Translations under genes and position numbers: made by a program
Assembly: GCA_028874215.1 (NCBI GenBank)
Contig: JAPPLF010000096.1
Location: 45,256-109,255 of the forward strand
DNA from: Acidobacteriota bacterium
GTDB lineage: Bacteria > Acidobacteriota > UBA6911 > RPQK01 > JAJDTT01
Length of the DNA: 64,000 nt
Reading direction: 5' to 3'
The notes under the pieces: generated by a model
What the model was told of the DNA's origin: nothing
Database searches by the model: none
The model's input: only the letters and a program-made list of their open reading frames with translations
Shown: positions 37,593-47,383 of the stretch, in pieces
Numbering within the stretch: the first letter of the stretch is position 1
How the letters are laid out: every line of letters begins with the position of its first letter

Positions 37593-40500
37593 TCAGAATG
37601 AAAACCTCAGTCCAAATTGGAAGATTCGTCCCGGCAGGGCGCTCGAAACGACGCCGAAACTGGCCCGCTCCAGTCGGCTTCCTGGTTTACCGAAGTTCAC
37701 GTTGTTGAAGAAGTTGAAGGAGTCGAACCGCAACTGAATCTTGCTCTCCTCGTTGATCTGAGGAATGTAGAAGTTCTTGGCCAGCGAGAAATCGAAGTTG
37801 ATGAACCCGTCGGTGTCCAGAAAATGGACGCCGCTGTTGCCGAAGGTGCCGAGGGCCGGCATTTGGAAACATCTGGTGCTGAACCATTGGTTGATGGCCC
37901 GGCCGCCGTTTCCGTCACAAGTGCGGTCGGGCCGCTTGTTGGTGGCGATCTGTTCGGTGTTGGAAGGATCGAACGAAGTCGTGGGATGAAAGCCGAATCC
38001 GCTCTGCAGACTTCCGATCCCCGAAAGCTGCCAACCCCCGAAAAGGGTCCGGGGCACCGCACTCAGATTCTGCATTTTGGGGGTTTCGTAGATGAAACTC
38101 GTGACGAAACGCTGGCGCACGTCGAAGGTGCTGCGTCCCTTGTCCGGCTTGCCTGGCACGTAGGCCCGGGCCCCCTTGTTGTCGAAGGAATCCCAGTCCA
38201 GCGACTTGGAGTAGGTATAGGCCGCGGTGAAGCTGAAGCCGTGGCTCAGCCGCTTGCGCAGGCTGCTCTCCAACCCGTGATAGTAGGCTTGGCCTTCGCC
38301 CTGGTCGGTCAGGATCCAGGCGAAGTTCTTGAAGCGCCGCTTGGAAATCCGGCACTCGGCCCCGCATTCGGGCGGCTGAGCCTGGTGCAGGACGTTGAGG
38401 TTGCGGCGCTTGGACATGTGAATGCCGTGGGACCCGACGTAGGCGATCTCGGTGAACAGGTCGGAACCCCAGGTCTTCTGGAGACTCAGCGTCCAGACCT
38501 GCTGATAGGGATCCCGCCGCTTCGTCTCACTGTTCATGATGAAGAAGACGTTGGGCCCCATGATGGAGGTGGGCTCGATGGCCGGCGGATCCGGGAGCTG
38601 CCCCGTGGTGCGCAGGGTGGGGGTCAGGAGGTCGCTGATGAAGTTCTGGCCGACGCCCACGCTGGGTCCGATGGAGTCCCAGCCCCGGTCGTTGCCCGGC
38701 ACGTCGTCGTAGAAGACCCCGAAGCTGCTGCGGATGGCGAGATCGTCACGCCCGTTCGGCGTCCAGGCGAACCCGATGCGGGGCGCGAAGTCGTTGGCGT
38801 CGATGTCCACCAGTCTCGGCCTTTCGGGCGAGGCCTGGATCGTGCTTCCGTCACCCTCCTGAATGAACAGCATGATGAGGTGGTCTTCATCGGATTCCCA
38901 AGGATAGACCTGATACCTCATTCCCAACGAAAGAGTGAAGTTCTGGGTCACTTTGATGTCGTCCTGAATGAAGCCGTTGTACCAGAAGGCGTGCTTCTTG
39001 ACCGGGTTCTGGTAGTTGACCCCATCGATACCGCTGGGATACCCGAGCAGGAAGTCGGCGAAATTGTGCCCGCTGAATCTGTTGTTGAAGGTGAAACGCC
39101 CGGCGTGACCGCTCACGATGGCCAGATCCTGGCGCTTTCTCCGCACCTCCGCACCCAGCATGACCTGGTGTCTTCCTTCGATCCAGTTCAGATTGACCAG
39201 GTAGTGCTGGTCCTTTTGAACCGGCTCTTCGCAGTTGTTGCTCCAGGTCCCGAAGCCCCCGACTCCGCCGATGCCCAGGGAGAGCACTCGGTTGCACACC
39301 GGAACGACATTGATGTTTTTTACGCCGAACACCTGACCCCAATTGGTCTCGGTGTCCTGGGACCGGCCGGCAGCCGAGAAGTCCACGCGGTTGAGACCTC
39401 CCTTGAGATTGAGGGTCAGTGCGGGACCGAAGACGTGAACCCAATCGACCACCATGTTGTCCGCGTGCAGCGGGCGGGTCGAGTCCTCCCGAATGATCCG
39501 GTCCTCAAACCGGTCCGACCGGCTGTAGGAATAGCGGCCGAAGAACTTGTCGCTCTCGGAGGGCGCGTAGTCGAACCGCACCAGCATTTTGTTTTCGTCC
39601 ACGACAGTCAGCGTGGGGCCGATGTAGTTCAGCGCCGCTCCCGGATGCGTGGGACCCGGAATGAATCCCCGTTCCATCCAGGTCTGAGCGAAGCCGTCGA
39701 TTCGAGAACTCGGGATCTGGTTGTTGTTGAAGGGGTTTCCGGTTATGGGATCGACCAGTTGGGTGCCGGGGAGTAGATCGGAGAAGTCGCCGTTCAGCCA
39801 TCCGGCATTGGGAACGCTCCCTCTCCCGGTCCCGGACTCCCGGCCACGGATCTCCTCATAACTTCCATACCAGAACAACCGGTCGGAAAGAATCGGCCCC
39901 CCCACCTCGAAACCGTACTGGTTGCGCAGAGTCTCCGGGCTGCCCACATCGAAGAAGCTGCGGGCGTTGGTGTTGTCGTTCTGATGCGCCTCCCAGAGCG
40001 TGCCGTGGATTTCGTTGGTGCCCGATTTGGTCACCACGTTGATGACGGCGGCATTGTCGTAGTTGCCGGCGAAGTACCCTTTCTGGACCTTGAACTCCTG
40101 CAGCGTCTCCACCGCCGGGACCGTGGCCACCAAACCGATGTAGAACTCCTTGCTGGGAATGCCGTCGAAGAGGACGTTGGTCGATACGTGCCTCTGTCCC
40201 GAAATGGCCACCTGCAGGTTGCTCCGGTTCGCGTAGGAGGAACCGAACTCGCCGGTGGGGAGTTCGGGCGTCACTCCGGGGGTGATGCTGGCCAGGGTCA
40301 TGAAGTTCTTTTCACCCGAGGGCAGCTCGAGAATCTCCGTCTCTCCGACCACTTCACCCAGCGAGGGTTCCTCCGACTCGACCACGTTCCGGGACGCTTC
40401 CACGGTCACCTGATCGGCGATTGCGCCCACGTCGAGGGCCACGTCCCGCCTCACCACGCTGTCGACCCGGACCTCGATGCCACTGATGACCGTGGTCTTG

Positions 40501-40763
40501 AAACCGGGCAGGGAGGCGGTGAGATCGTAGATGCCGGGAGGGAGATTGGGGATGCGATAGAGTCCCTGGTCATTGACCAGGGCCCCCGAATCCACTCCCG
40601 TGGCCGTATTCGTGGCGGTGACCTCCGCTCCGGGAAGCACTGCGCCGGAAGTATCGGCCACGTTGCCGGTTATGGTCCCTGAGATCTGCTGGCCCAGGAC
40701 ACTAGCGCAGGCGAACAGTGCCAAAGCCGCCGCCAGAGCGAGGCGCGAGGGTTTCCTTGTCAT
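37593..40763 (-). CDS. Oar-type TonB-dependent outer-membrane receptor
   Basis: 1056 residues, ATG 40763 with GGAGA seven bases upstream. Signal peptide (LALAAALALFACASVLGQ), then a carboxypeptidase-regulatory-like domain (GTITGNVADTSGAVLPGAEV, PPGIYDLTASLPGFKTT), plug (VTVEASRNVVESEEPSLG, STNVLFDGIPSKEFY, LQEFKVQKGYFAGNYDNAAV, VTKSGTNEIHGTLWEAHQND) and barrel ending FQFGLRFSF with terminal Phe. Same architecture as the receptor at 523-4236. It heads a minus-strand cluster TPR, CRTAC1, sialidase-like, C-N hydrolase, which suggests uptake linked to glycan breakdown; the ligand is unknown. Confidence 0.92.
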   Translation of the reverse strand: MTRKPSRLALAAALALFACASVLGQQISGTITGNVADTSGAVLPGAEVTATNTATGVDSGALVNDQGLYRIPNLPPGIYDLTASLPGFKTTVISGIEVRVDSVVRRDVALDVGAIADQVTVEASRNVVESEEPSLGEVVGETEILELPSGEKNFMTLASITPGVTPELPTGEFGSSYANRSNLQVAISGQRHVSTNVLFDGIPSKEFYIGLVATVPAVETLQEFKVQKGYFAGNYDNAAVINVVTKSGTNEIHGTLWEAHQNDNTNARSFFDVGSPETLRNQYGFEVGGPILSDRLFWYGSYEEIRGRESGTGRGSVPNAGWLNGDFSDLLPGTQLVDPITGNPFNNNQIPSSRIDGFAQTWMERGFIPGPTHPGAALNYIGPTLTVVDENKMLVRFDYAPSESDKFFGRYSYSRSDRFEDRIIREDSTRPLHADNMVVDWVHVFGPALTLNLKGGLNRVDFSAAGRSQDTETNWGQVFGVKNINVVPVCNRVLSLGIGGVGGFGTWSNNCEEPVQKDQHYLVNLNWIEGRHQVMLGAEVRRKRQDLAIVSGHAGRFTFNNRFSGHNFADFLLGYPSGIDGVNYQNPVKKHAFWYNGFIQDDIKVTQNFTLSLGMRYQVYPWESDEDHLIMLFIQEGDGSTIQASPERPRLVDIDANDFAPRIGFAWTPNGRDDLAIRSSFGVFYDDVPGNDRGWDSIGPSVGVGQNFISDLLTPTLRTTGQLPDPPAIEPTSIMGPNVFFIMNSETKRRDPYQQVWTLSLQKTWGSDLFTEIAYVGSHGIHMSKRRNLNVLHQAQPPECGAECRISKRRFKNFAWILTDQGEGQAYYHGLESSLRKRLSHGFSFTAAYTYSKSLDWDSFDNKGARAYVPGKPDKGRSTFDVRQRFVTSFIYETPKMQNLSAVPRTLFGGWQLSGIGSLQSGFGFHPTTSFDPSNTEQIATNKRPDRTCDGNGGRAINQWFSTRCFQMPALGTFGNSGVHFLDTDGFINFDFSLAKNFYIPQINEESKIQLRFDSFNFFNNVNFGKPGSRLERASFGVVSSALPGRIFQFGLRFSF

Positions 40764-40887
40764 TGATGTGTCTCCAGAAAGGCGAGCCGTGCAGGGGACG
40801 CATAGAAGACGTTTCCCCGGAAAGATCAGGTGGCCAGAGAAAACTGGAAATCAGAAAAAACCGGAAACCTGAAAAAGAGTTGAGAAC

Positions 40888-40917
40888 ATTGTGGTTGCGC
40901 CCGGAGACCATTGTCAA
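40888..40917 (-). promoter_or_regulatory. predicted sigma70-type promoter for the TonB receptor cluster
   Basis: On the minus strand a perfect -35 TTGACA (40917-40912), an 18-nt spacer and CACAAT (40893-40888, four of six to TATAAT) are present about 125 nt before the receptor ATG. By pattern only; no transcript data. Confidence 0.4.
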
Positions 40918-41042
40918 GACCAGGGGACATTTTCGGTTCAGCCCCGCGTGACTCCAGCCTCATGGAGTTTTTCGGTGACCGATGGACAACTCTCGAAACA
41001 AATCGCAGAATCCGAAAATCCCAGGAGGAGAGTCCATCCGGA

Positions 41043-41543
41043 ATGTTGAAACTCTTCGTCTATGGCACTCTCAAGCGAGGCTGCCGAAACCACAACCAAT
41101 TCTGCCGGGGAGCGCTGGAGATTGGGGAGGCGCAAGTTCGCGGCCGGCTCTACGACGGACCCGGCTTCCCGGTTCTCGAGGTGCCCGGCGAGGATGTTCT
41201 GGCCTGCGGAACTGCGGACCCCCTCGCCGACGTGGCCACGCAAACGCGCCTTGCCGACGGGGCCGGAAAGTATCCCCGCCCGGTTCCGGGAGGCGCCAAA
41301 ACGGGGGACTGGGGAACAGTGTACGGGGAACTTCTCACCTTCGACGACCCGGAATCCCGGTTGCCGGCCATCGACCGGCTGGAAGGCTTCCGTCCGGATG
41401 GCCGGAGCCTCTACCGCCGCGTGTTGGTGGTGACTTCGGCGTCCGGATGCCGCGAACTCGCCTGGGTCTACACTCTGGAGTCGACGGACATCAAACACCG
41501 CCGAATCCTGTCTGGCCGGTGGCCCGTGGATTCGACCGGGTGA
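41043..41543 (+). CDS. gamma-glutamylcyclotransferase-like (AIG2/GGCT fold) protein
   Basis: 166 residues from ATG 41043; AGGAGGAG lies rather far upstream, and the frame is open to 40911. The opening KLFVYGTLKRGCRNHNQF is the diagnostic YGTL loop of the GGCT/AIG2 fold. It continues with VRGRLYDGPGFPVLEV, WGTVYGELLTFDD (the conserved Glu of VxGEL) and AIDRLEGFRPDGRSLYRRVL. Members cyclise gamma-glutamyl amines or glutathione-like peptides to 5-oxoproline; substrate varies. It converges on the PhyH gene with an 18-nt gap. Confidence 0.85.
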   Translation: MLKLFVYGTLKRGCRNHNQFCRGALEIGEAQVRGRLYDGPGFPVLEVPGEDVLACGTADPLADVATQTRLADGAGKYPRPVPGGAKTGDWGTVYGELLTFDDPESRLPAIDRLEGFRPDGRSLYRRVLVVTSASGCRELAWVYTLESTDIKHRRILSGRWPVDSTG

Positions 41544-41561
41544 CAACCGCCGTTTCGCGCG

Positions 41562-42401
41562 TTATTTCACCCAGAACCGGTAGAGCGGCTTCACGTCTTC
41601 CGGCAGGGATTCGTAGACGCTCTTTCGAACCGGCGGCAACTCGTAGTTCTTGCCGCCCGTCTCCACCACCATGGCGGTGTGCTCCGGCGTGCCGATCATG
41701 GTGGGATTCAGATTGAGCCACCAGGGAGCGTAGCGAATCAGGATGGCGATCCTGGGCTCCCGGCTCCGATTGGGAGCGACCGCATGCCAGAGCCGGCTGT
41801 CGCTCACGAACACGCTGCCGGCGGGACCGCAGACGTTCATCTCGGTCGGGTAGGGGTCGTCTTCAGGGACGGAGTTTCCGCCGCCGGCCGGGTTGCTGGA
41901 GGTCCGGTGACTTCCGGGCACCACGAGCGTGCCGCCCGTCTCAGCGCTGAAGGGGGAAAGCATCCAAATCGTCGAGATGTGCATCATGACGTCGGGATAG
42001 GGGGCGCGAACGTGAGAGGCGTTGGTTCGATTGTAGGGCCAGTCCGCGTGCAGATAGCCGCGCCCGTTTCCCGGATTGTTGATCACACAGTCGGTGCAGG
42101 AGATCCGGACCCACGGACCGAAGAAGGCTTCCGCCAAATCCAGGATCCGCCGGTCGGCCAAGTAGGGGGCGAAAGCCTGGGTCTCGTTGATCACCTGCCG
42201 GAGATTGGCGACACCCATGACCCCGACCCGGTGACCCCGGGACCGCGTCGCCGCCAACTCGGCTTCGGCTTCCCCATGGCGCCGGGCCTGGGCCTCCACC
42301 ACGCTTTGCCGGACCTGATCGACCTTGTCGTCGGGGATGACCCCTTCGATCACACAGAACCCGTCCGTCTTCAAGCGGCGGATTCTCTCCTCCGTCGTCA
42401 T
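41562..42401 (-). CDS. phytanoyl-CoA dioxygenase (PhyH) family protein
   Basis: 279 residues from ATG 42401 with GGAGG five bases before; a GTG two codons upstream is the alternative. It is a non-haem Fe(II)/2-oxoglutarate dioxygenase: opening RLKTDGFCVIEGVIPDDKVD, iron ligands in GYLHADWPYN (HxD) and DSRLWHAVAPN (distal His), and the 2-oxoglutarate-binding Arg in REPRIAILIRY. PhyH relatives hydroxylate lipids, amino acids or natural products. It precedes nothing obviously related; a GWxTD gene lies upstream on the same strand and a second PhyH beyond it. Confidence 0.85.
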   Translation of the reverse strand: MTTEERIRRLKTDGFCVIEGVIPDDKVDQVRQSVVEAQARRHGEAEAELAATRSRGHRVGVMGVANLRQVINETQAFAPYLADRRILDLAEAFFGPWVRISCTDCVINNPGNGRGYLHADWPYNRTNASHVRAPYPDVMMHISTIWMLSPFSAETGGTLVVPGSHRTSSNPAGGGNSVPEDDPYPTEMNVCGPAGSVFVSDSRLWHAVAPNRSREPRIAILIRYAPWWLNLNPTMIGTPEHTAMVVETGGKNYELPPVRKSVYESLPEDVKPLYRFWVK

Positions 42402-42455
42402 TCGCACCTCCGAGGCGAACCGGCTGAAGATTCCTTCGCCCCCCCGAACCAGGAG

Positions 42456-44090
42456 TCAGGAGTCGGCGGGAACGACTTTGAACCGGACCCTGTCCCGAAC
42501 GTCTCGTTGCTGGATCTTGTCCTCGACCTTCAGTAGAAGCGTGTAGTCCCCGCTTTCGATGCCCTCCAGCGGGAAAACCAGAGCGGCCGCCACCCGGTCG
42601 CTGAAGCGCGAAAAGAGGTGCGTGGCAGGCCCGTCGATGAGCTCTTCGCCTCTGGAATTGACGATGGTCGCCGAAATGTCGAGATCCGCCAGGTCTCGGC
42701 TCTGATCGACTTCGAAGCTGTAGACCTCGAAGTAGACCCCCAGCCGGTCCCCCGTATGAAATCGCCGGCCCTGCACCGGGTACACCTTCCAACCCAGAAC
42801 CGTGACGAAGGGGCTGGGCAGGGTTGCCCCCTTGGCCGGAACGATCGTGTCCGAGAGCACCAGAGACGAGAGGGAGAGCCCCTCGGGCACCGACACCGGC
42901 AACACCAGCCGCTGTTGCAGGTGGCCGATCTTCTGGCTCCCCAGGTCCTTGGCGATCAGATCGAGCTTGTAGATGCCGGGGGCCAGCGGGAGGACCTTCT
43001 GGAAGGATTTCCGTCCCTTCACCTCCGCGGCCGAGACCCGTTGGTCGTCGTAAATCGTCTCCTCGAACTCGCTGACGATCCGGCCTCCCATGCTCTTTAC
43101 CGAACCGTAAAGCTGCACCGTCGCCCGAGGTGCGGCGCCGGCGGACGGAGCCTCATAGGCCAGTTCGTTCAGGGGCAGAAAAACGGTGATGGGAACCATG
43201 AACGATTCGGCGGTCAGCCGGGTGTAGGAGTTGGCGGCGAAGATCGGCAGCTCGTCGTAGGTAATGTTGGTGGCGACCGCGGCCTTGAGGTCATTGAACT
43301 GGATCCGGGGCGCCTGCTGGAGCCGGAAGAACCGATCCAGCCGGAGGAACGGATTCTCCGCATGCTTGTGAACCGCATCGAATTCCCCGCCCACCGACCG
43401 CATCGGGTCCATGGCGCGGATCCGTCCGGCCCGGGTGTCGAGGCCCATTCGCTCGAACAGGGTGAGGCCCGCCCCGTCCATGTAGAGGAGGGCATCCTTC
43501 TCCTCCGGCCTCAGAGCCATCCGGTACTCTCCGGTCATGGTCTTGTCCACGAATTCGATCTCGATTCCGCTCCCGATGTCCTCCACGTGGTTGTAGTACC
43601 ACTTCTCCATGGGATAGACGGCGGTGGTCCCGCCCCCCTCGTCGATGTCCCGGTAGTAGGTCTGTCCGGCGCCGTAGCGATCCACCGAGGTGGGAGGGCC
43701 CAGGGCGATGTAGATCCGGCCCCGGTCCGACTTCCATCCCGGGATGCCGCCGCTGTGATACCGCTCGTTGGAGTACGCGATGCGGCGATAGTGCTCGGTC
43801 TTGAACTCGTTGAAGGCGGTGGAGGGATCGGAGTCGCGGCGGCGCCAGAACTGCTCGATGAAACTCTCCTTCTCTTCGGTGCTGGTCAACTTGGAGAAGA
43901 CGGCTTTCTCTTCCGGCGAGATGATGTAGACCACGTCCCGATTCAGCCACTGGGCGAACGGATCCGCCTTTTCCTCGGCCCGGGCGTCCTGACCGGCTGA
44001 GGGAGAGGCAAAAGACACCGTACCGAAGAAGACCAGACCGACGGGCAGGAGGCGGATCAGGCGGTTCACCATCTCTCGCAAGGTTGACAA
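42456..44090 (-). CDS. GWxTD domain-containing protein
   Basis: 544 residues from a TTG at 44090, seven bases after GGGGAG; ATG 44072 is possible. Signal peptide LIRLLPVGLVFFGTVSFA. The N-terminal domain has the family layout: FAQWLNRDVVYIISPEEKAV, LTSTEEKESFIEQFWRRRD, FKTEHYRRIAYSNERY, GIPGWKSDRGRIYIALGPPT (the GWxTD-like core, here GWKSD) and TYYRDIDEGGG. The C-terminal half is beta-rich. These proteins are common in Acidobacteriota and Bacteroidota-type bacteria and have no settled function. Confidence 0.85.
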   Translation of the reverse strand: MSTLREMVNRLIRLLPVGLVFFGTVSFASPSAGQDARAEEKADPFAQWLNRDVVYIISPEEKAVFSKLTSTEEKESFIEQFWRRRDSDPSTAFNEFKTEHYRRIAYSNERYHSGGIPGWKSDRGRIYIALGPPTSVDRYGAGQTYYRDIDEGGGTTAVYPMEKWYYNHVEDIGSGIEIEFVDKTMTGEYRMALRPEEKDALLYMDGAGLTLFERMGLDTRAGRIRAMDPMRSVGGEFDAVHKHAENPFLRLDRFFRLQQAPRIQFNDLKAAVATNITYDELPIFAANSYTRLTAESFMVPITVFLPLNELAYEAPSAGAAPRATVQLYGSVKSMGGRIVSEFEETIYDDQRVSAAEVKGRKSFQKVLPLAPGIYKLDLIAKDLGSQKIGHLQQRLVLPVSVPEGLSLSSLVLSDTIVPAKGATLPSPFVTVLGWKVYPVQGRRFHTGDRLGVYFEVYSFEVDQSRDLADLDISATIVNSRGEELIDGPATHLFSRFSDRVAAALVFPLEGIESGDYTLLLKVEDKIQQRDVRDRVRFKVVPADS

Positions 44091-44183
44091 CAGTTTACTC
44101 CCCGGACCGGGTGGTCGACAAACCCGGGCGGATTCGGGTCCGGCGGGTCCAAGAGGGATCCGTGCGCCGGAATGGGGACCAAC

Positions 44184-45044
44184 TCATTCGACCTTGGCCT
44201 CCTCCTGCAGTTGGTAGAGCGATTTCCACATGCCGTCGTAGTGGGGAATCAGCGGCGGCGGTCCGCCGAACCGGGCGAATCGGGACGGCCTGCCGCGCAA
44301 CACCTGGCCGGTCATCCCGTACGACGTCATCTCTCCGAAGTAGATCGGATAGCAGTCTGCGGCCTGGTACCCGTAGATCAGGGTCCGGCGGGGGTGCTCG
44401 GACCGGTTGGGAAGCGAGGCATGGGGGGCGATGCAGTGCAGGAGGATGACGCTTCCGGAAGGACCGGCCAAGGAAACCGGCCGGCCGAAGCGGCCATCGC
44501 TGAGATCCTCGGTGACCATGCCCGCAAACTGGCCGTCGGCTCCGGTGTGGTCGAAGAAGTGGGTGTGGTGCCGCGGCAACACCTGGAGGCAGCCGTTCTC
44601 CTCCGTAGCGTCGTCGACGTAGATCAACACCGCCACCTGATCGTCATTGGTGGAGGGGAAGTAGGCCATGTCCTGGTGCCACTTGACCACCGATCCCACC
44701 CGGGCCGGTTTCATGTTGATCTTGCTGTATTGGGCCGCAATGTTGGGGCCGATCAGCGGCTCCAGGCAATCCAGCAGGCGCGCGTCGGATCCAAGGCGGC
44801 GAAAGGTCTCGTGCCGTTCGTGTGGTTCATAGATCCGTCGCGGCACCGGACGTCCATCCTGCAGTTCGGGCTCCAACTCCAGGACATCGCTCCAGTCGCC
44901 GCTCGCCAGCGCCGCTTCCGTGACTTCCCGAATCGCCCCATCGACTGCCGCCATGTCGTCCGCGCCGAAGAACTCGGGCAGCAACAGGTAACCCTCGCGC
45001 CGATAACTGTCCACCTGATCGTCCGAGAGTCTCGCGATCGCCAT
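44184..45044 (-). CDS. phytanoyl-CoA dioxygenase (PhyH) family protein
   Basis: 286 residues, ATG 45044 behind AAGG. Fe(II)/2-oxoglutarate dioxygenase features: YRREGYLLLPEFFGADDMAA, iron HxD in VVKWHQDMAYFPSTND, VLIYVDDATEENGCLQVLP, distal His in GSVILLHCIAPHASLPN and Arg in RRTLIYGYQAADCYPIYFG. It is a distinct paralogue of the PhyH at 41562, closer to the PhyH type with GCLQVLPGSH-like loops. It diverges from the sialidase-like gene at 45163 across 118 nt. The substrate is unknown. Confidence 0.86.
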   Translation of the reverse strand: MAIARLSDDQVDSYRREGYLLLPEFFGADDMAAVDGAIREVTEAALASGDWSDVLELEPELQDGRPVPRRIYEPHERHETFRRLGSDARLLDCLEPLIGPNIAAQYSKINMKPARVGSVVKWHQDMAYFPSTNDDQVAVLIYVDDATEENGCLQVLPRHHTHFFDHTGADGQFAGMVTEDLSDGRFGRPVSLAGPSGSVILLHCIAPHASLPNRSEHPRRTLIYGYQAADCYPIYFGEMTSYGMTGQVLRGRPSRFARFGGPPPLIPHYDGMWKSLYQLQEEAKVE

Positions 45045-45162
45045 GATTCAACCTTTCCGCCCGGAAGAGCGCATGCAGGAATCCACGCGCAGGCCTTGCC
45101 GTGGGTCTTGTTGTCTTCCATTATCGTGGCCACTGGCCATTTCCCGCAAGAGGAGTTCCCGC

Positions 45163-46554
45163 ATGATTTCCCGGCGCCGGTTTCTCCGGCTGGCAGCGCA
45201 AGGGACGGTGAGTTGCTCCGCGATCCGGAGCGCCGGCTCGGTCCCCGCCGGCGAATCGACGGTGGAGCACCTGCTCTGCATGTCTCCCCGGCAATCGGCC
45301 CAACTGGAGGAAGGCCGTAGGCGGGGACTGATGGAGCTCGCTCCCGTCAGTCTCCCTCCCGATCCCGGCGCCCTCAACAACCATTTCGGTTGGCCGGTGG
45401 CCACCCAGGCAGGCGACGCCATCATCGTGGTGCACCGCCGGATTCCGGGCCATTGGAAGGGGCTGGAGCGCACCGACGACCGGCACAGCTACACCATGAT
45501 GGTGCGGTCGACGGATGAGGGGAAGACCTGGACCGAACCCTTCGACCTGCGCCAGGTGATGACCCGGGAAGACCGTTTCCGGGGAGGACACATTCCACTG
45601 GCCCACCGCTACAAGTTCGCCCGCGACCAGGATCCGACCCTGGGCTACAAAATCCATCTGAATGCCATCGGGACGGCGTCCGACGGCGGAGTGGTCTTGG
45701 TGAGCGACCACGGGGTATTTCGTAGCGACGACCAGGGCAGGACCTGGGTGCATTTTTCCCGCGCGATGCGGGAGGACACCACATCGGGTCCAGTGGTCTA
45801 TGTCGGCCCGCGCCTGTTCGAACACCCGGACTACGGACTGGTCGTGGCGGGGCACTCCAACCTGGTGACCGAACAGTACAATGAGGGGCCACATCCACCG
45901 GACACCGACGGCAAAAGTGTCCGTATCCACGACAAGATCCACTTCCGCTATTCCCGGGACGGCGGACGCACCTGGGCCGAGGAGGCGCAATCGCTTCCCA
46001 CCTTCGTCCGGCCGGCCGAGCCGGTCGCACTGCTCCACGAAAACCGGCTCGCCATCGTCTGCCGCAGCTACGATCCCGCCTCCTACGACGCTCGGACGGA
46101 CACCTCGGTCTACGCCCAACTCTGGTCGGAGAGCGGTTGGCATCCTCTCAAGTCGAAGCACTCCGGTATCCGAGTGGCAGGCAGGCGGGGACGCCAGGAT
46201 ACGCTCGATATCGATTTCAATCCGGTCACGGAAAGGATCGAGGCCGTGGTTCCGGCGCGGGCCGGCAGCGGACCGGACCGTCCCTATCCGGGGAAGATGT
46301 CCCTGAACATCTGGAGCATCGACCCGGCGGATTTCTTCTCAGGAAGCACTCGGTGGCGATTCGACTGTGCGCTTTTCGCACGTTGCGACGTGCTGGGCCG
46401 GATCGACGGACTCCATCCGGGGGCCTCCATCATCGATTCCAGCCGCGGCGTCCAGCATGTCTTCGTCTACATGGGCTACCCGGCCGGTCCGGCCGGCGTC
46501 TTCCGGCTGACGCGGACGCTCGACACGAATGCCCTGAAGGACTTTCTGACCTGA
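45163..46554 (+). CDS. sialidase/BNR-repeat family exported protein
   Basis: 463 residues from ATG 45163, seven bases after GAGGAG. Twin-arginine start MISRRRFLRLAAQG. Asp-box repeats are STDEGKTW, SDDQGRTW and SRDGGRTW; other blade segments are GDAIIVVHRRIPGHWKG, TASDGGVVLVSDHGVFR, YGLVVAGHSNLVTEQY and ENRLAIVCRSYDP. It has fewer Asp boxes than the sialidase at 33230 and no clear RIP motif, so it is better called a sialidase-fold protein than a proven sialidase. It probably acts in the periplasm or outside the cell. Confidence 0.7.
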   Translation: MISRRRFLRLAAQGTVSCSAIRSAGSVPAGESTVEHLLCMSPRQSAQLEEGRRRGLMELAPVSLPPDPGALNNHFGWPVATQAGDAIIVVHRRIPGHWKGLERTDDRHSYTMMVRSTDEGKTWTEPFDLRQVMTREDRFRGGHIPLAHRYKFARDQDPTLGYKIHLNAIGTASDGGVVLVSDHGVFRSDDQGRTWVHFSRAMREDTTSGPVVYVGPRLFEHPDYGLVVAGHSNLVTEQYNEGPHPPDTDGKSVRIHDKIHFRYSRDGGRTWAEEAQSLPTFVRPAEPVALLHENRLAIVCRSYDPASYDARTDTSVYAQLWSESGWHPLKSKHSGIRVAGRRGRQDTLDIDFNPVTERIEAVVPARAGSGPDRPYPGKMSLNIWSIDPADFFSGSTRWRFDCALFARCDVLGRIDGLHPGASIIDSSRGVQHVFVYMGYPAGPAGVFRLTRTLDTNALKDFLT

Positions 46555-46598
46555 CCGGGTTGGTCGCGAGAGCCGGCAGGCCGCCGGCCGCGGCGGAA

Positions 46599-47321
46599 TC
46601 ACTTCTTCCTGGGTTTCGACGGCCGCATCTCGACCCGGCTCACCAGACACCGCGGGTGTTGGGTCAAGGTGCTGACAACGACCTCCGCCACGTCCTCCGG
46701 AGCCATCTTCCAGGCGTCTCCGCTCCCGTCCCCCGATGACCGCGAACGGGTGTTGACGCTGCCCGGCATGATGTAGGCGACGCGGATGTCGTCGTGCCGG
46801 ACCTCCTCCATCAGGGCTTCGCTCAGTCCCGTCAGTCCGAACTTGGAGGCGTTGTAGGCCGATCCTCCGGCGAAGGCATTCTTGCCGGCGAGGCTGCTGA
46901 TGTTGATGATGAACCCGCCCCCGGTCTTCTTCATTTCCGGGACCGCGAAGTGGCAGCCGTAGAAGACACCGTCCAGATTGGTGCCGATGGTGGTCCGCCA
47001 CTCTTCTACGGGCATCTCCTCCACGCTCTTGAAGGCGCGCACGGCGGCGGCGTTGTTGATCAGGATGTCGATCCGGCCCATCCGGGAAACGCAGTATCGG
47101 ATGAGCGCCCGGACCTGCTCCGGGTCCCTGACGTCACAGGACCGTCCCAGGACCGGTCCCGCGCCGCTGCTCCGGAGGGCGTCGACGGCCGTTTCGACGG
47201 CTGCGCCGTTCCGGGCACAGATCATCACCCCGGCACCGGCGTGAACCAGAGCCCGCGCCACGGCGAATCCGATTCCGCGCGAACCACCCGTCACCACAGC
47301 CCGTTTGCCTGAAAGTCTCAT
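46599..47321 (-). CDS. short-chain dehydrogenase/reductase (SDR)
   Basis: 240 residues. Classical SDR: GKRAVVTGGSRGIGFAVARA (cofactor loop), LINNAAAV, INISSLAGKNAF (catalytic Ser), YNASKFGLTGLSEAL (Tyr-Lys), and a C-terminus with VAYIMPGSVNTRS. It is monocistronic or at the 3' end of a unit with the dimethylformamidase-like gene 62 nt upstream on the same strand, which could supply an oxidation or reduction step after amide cleavage; that link is speculative. Confidence 0.86.
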   Translation of the reverse strand: MRLSGKRAVVTGGSRGIGFAVARALVHAGAGVMICARNGAAVETAVDALRSSGAGPVLGRSCDVRDPEQVRALIRYCVSRMGRIDILINNAAAVRAFKSVEEMPVEEWRTTIGTNLDGVFYGCHFAVPEMKKTGGGFIINISSLAGKNAFAGGSAYNASKFGLTGLSEALMEEVRHDDIRVAYIMPGSVNTRSRSSGDGSGDAWKMAPEDVAEVVVSTLTQHPRCLVSRVEMRPSKPRKK

Positions 47322-47383
47322 AAGCCACGTTCCTCACCGGGAGGCGCGATGATCCCGCAGAACTTTTTCGTTCAATCCACCAC

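Noticed and set aside
37617..39776. 719-codon plus-strand frame opposite the second TonB receptor
   Set aside because: Antisense shadow of a well-supported receptor gene; no start signal or recognisable domains.
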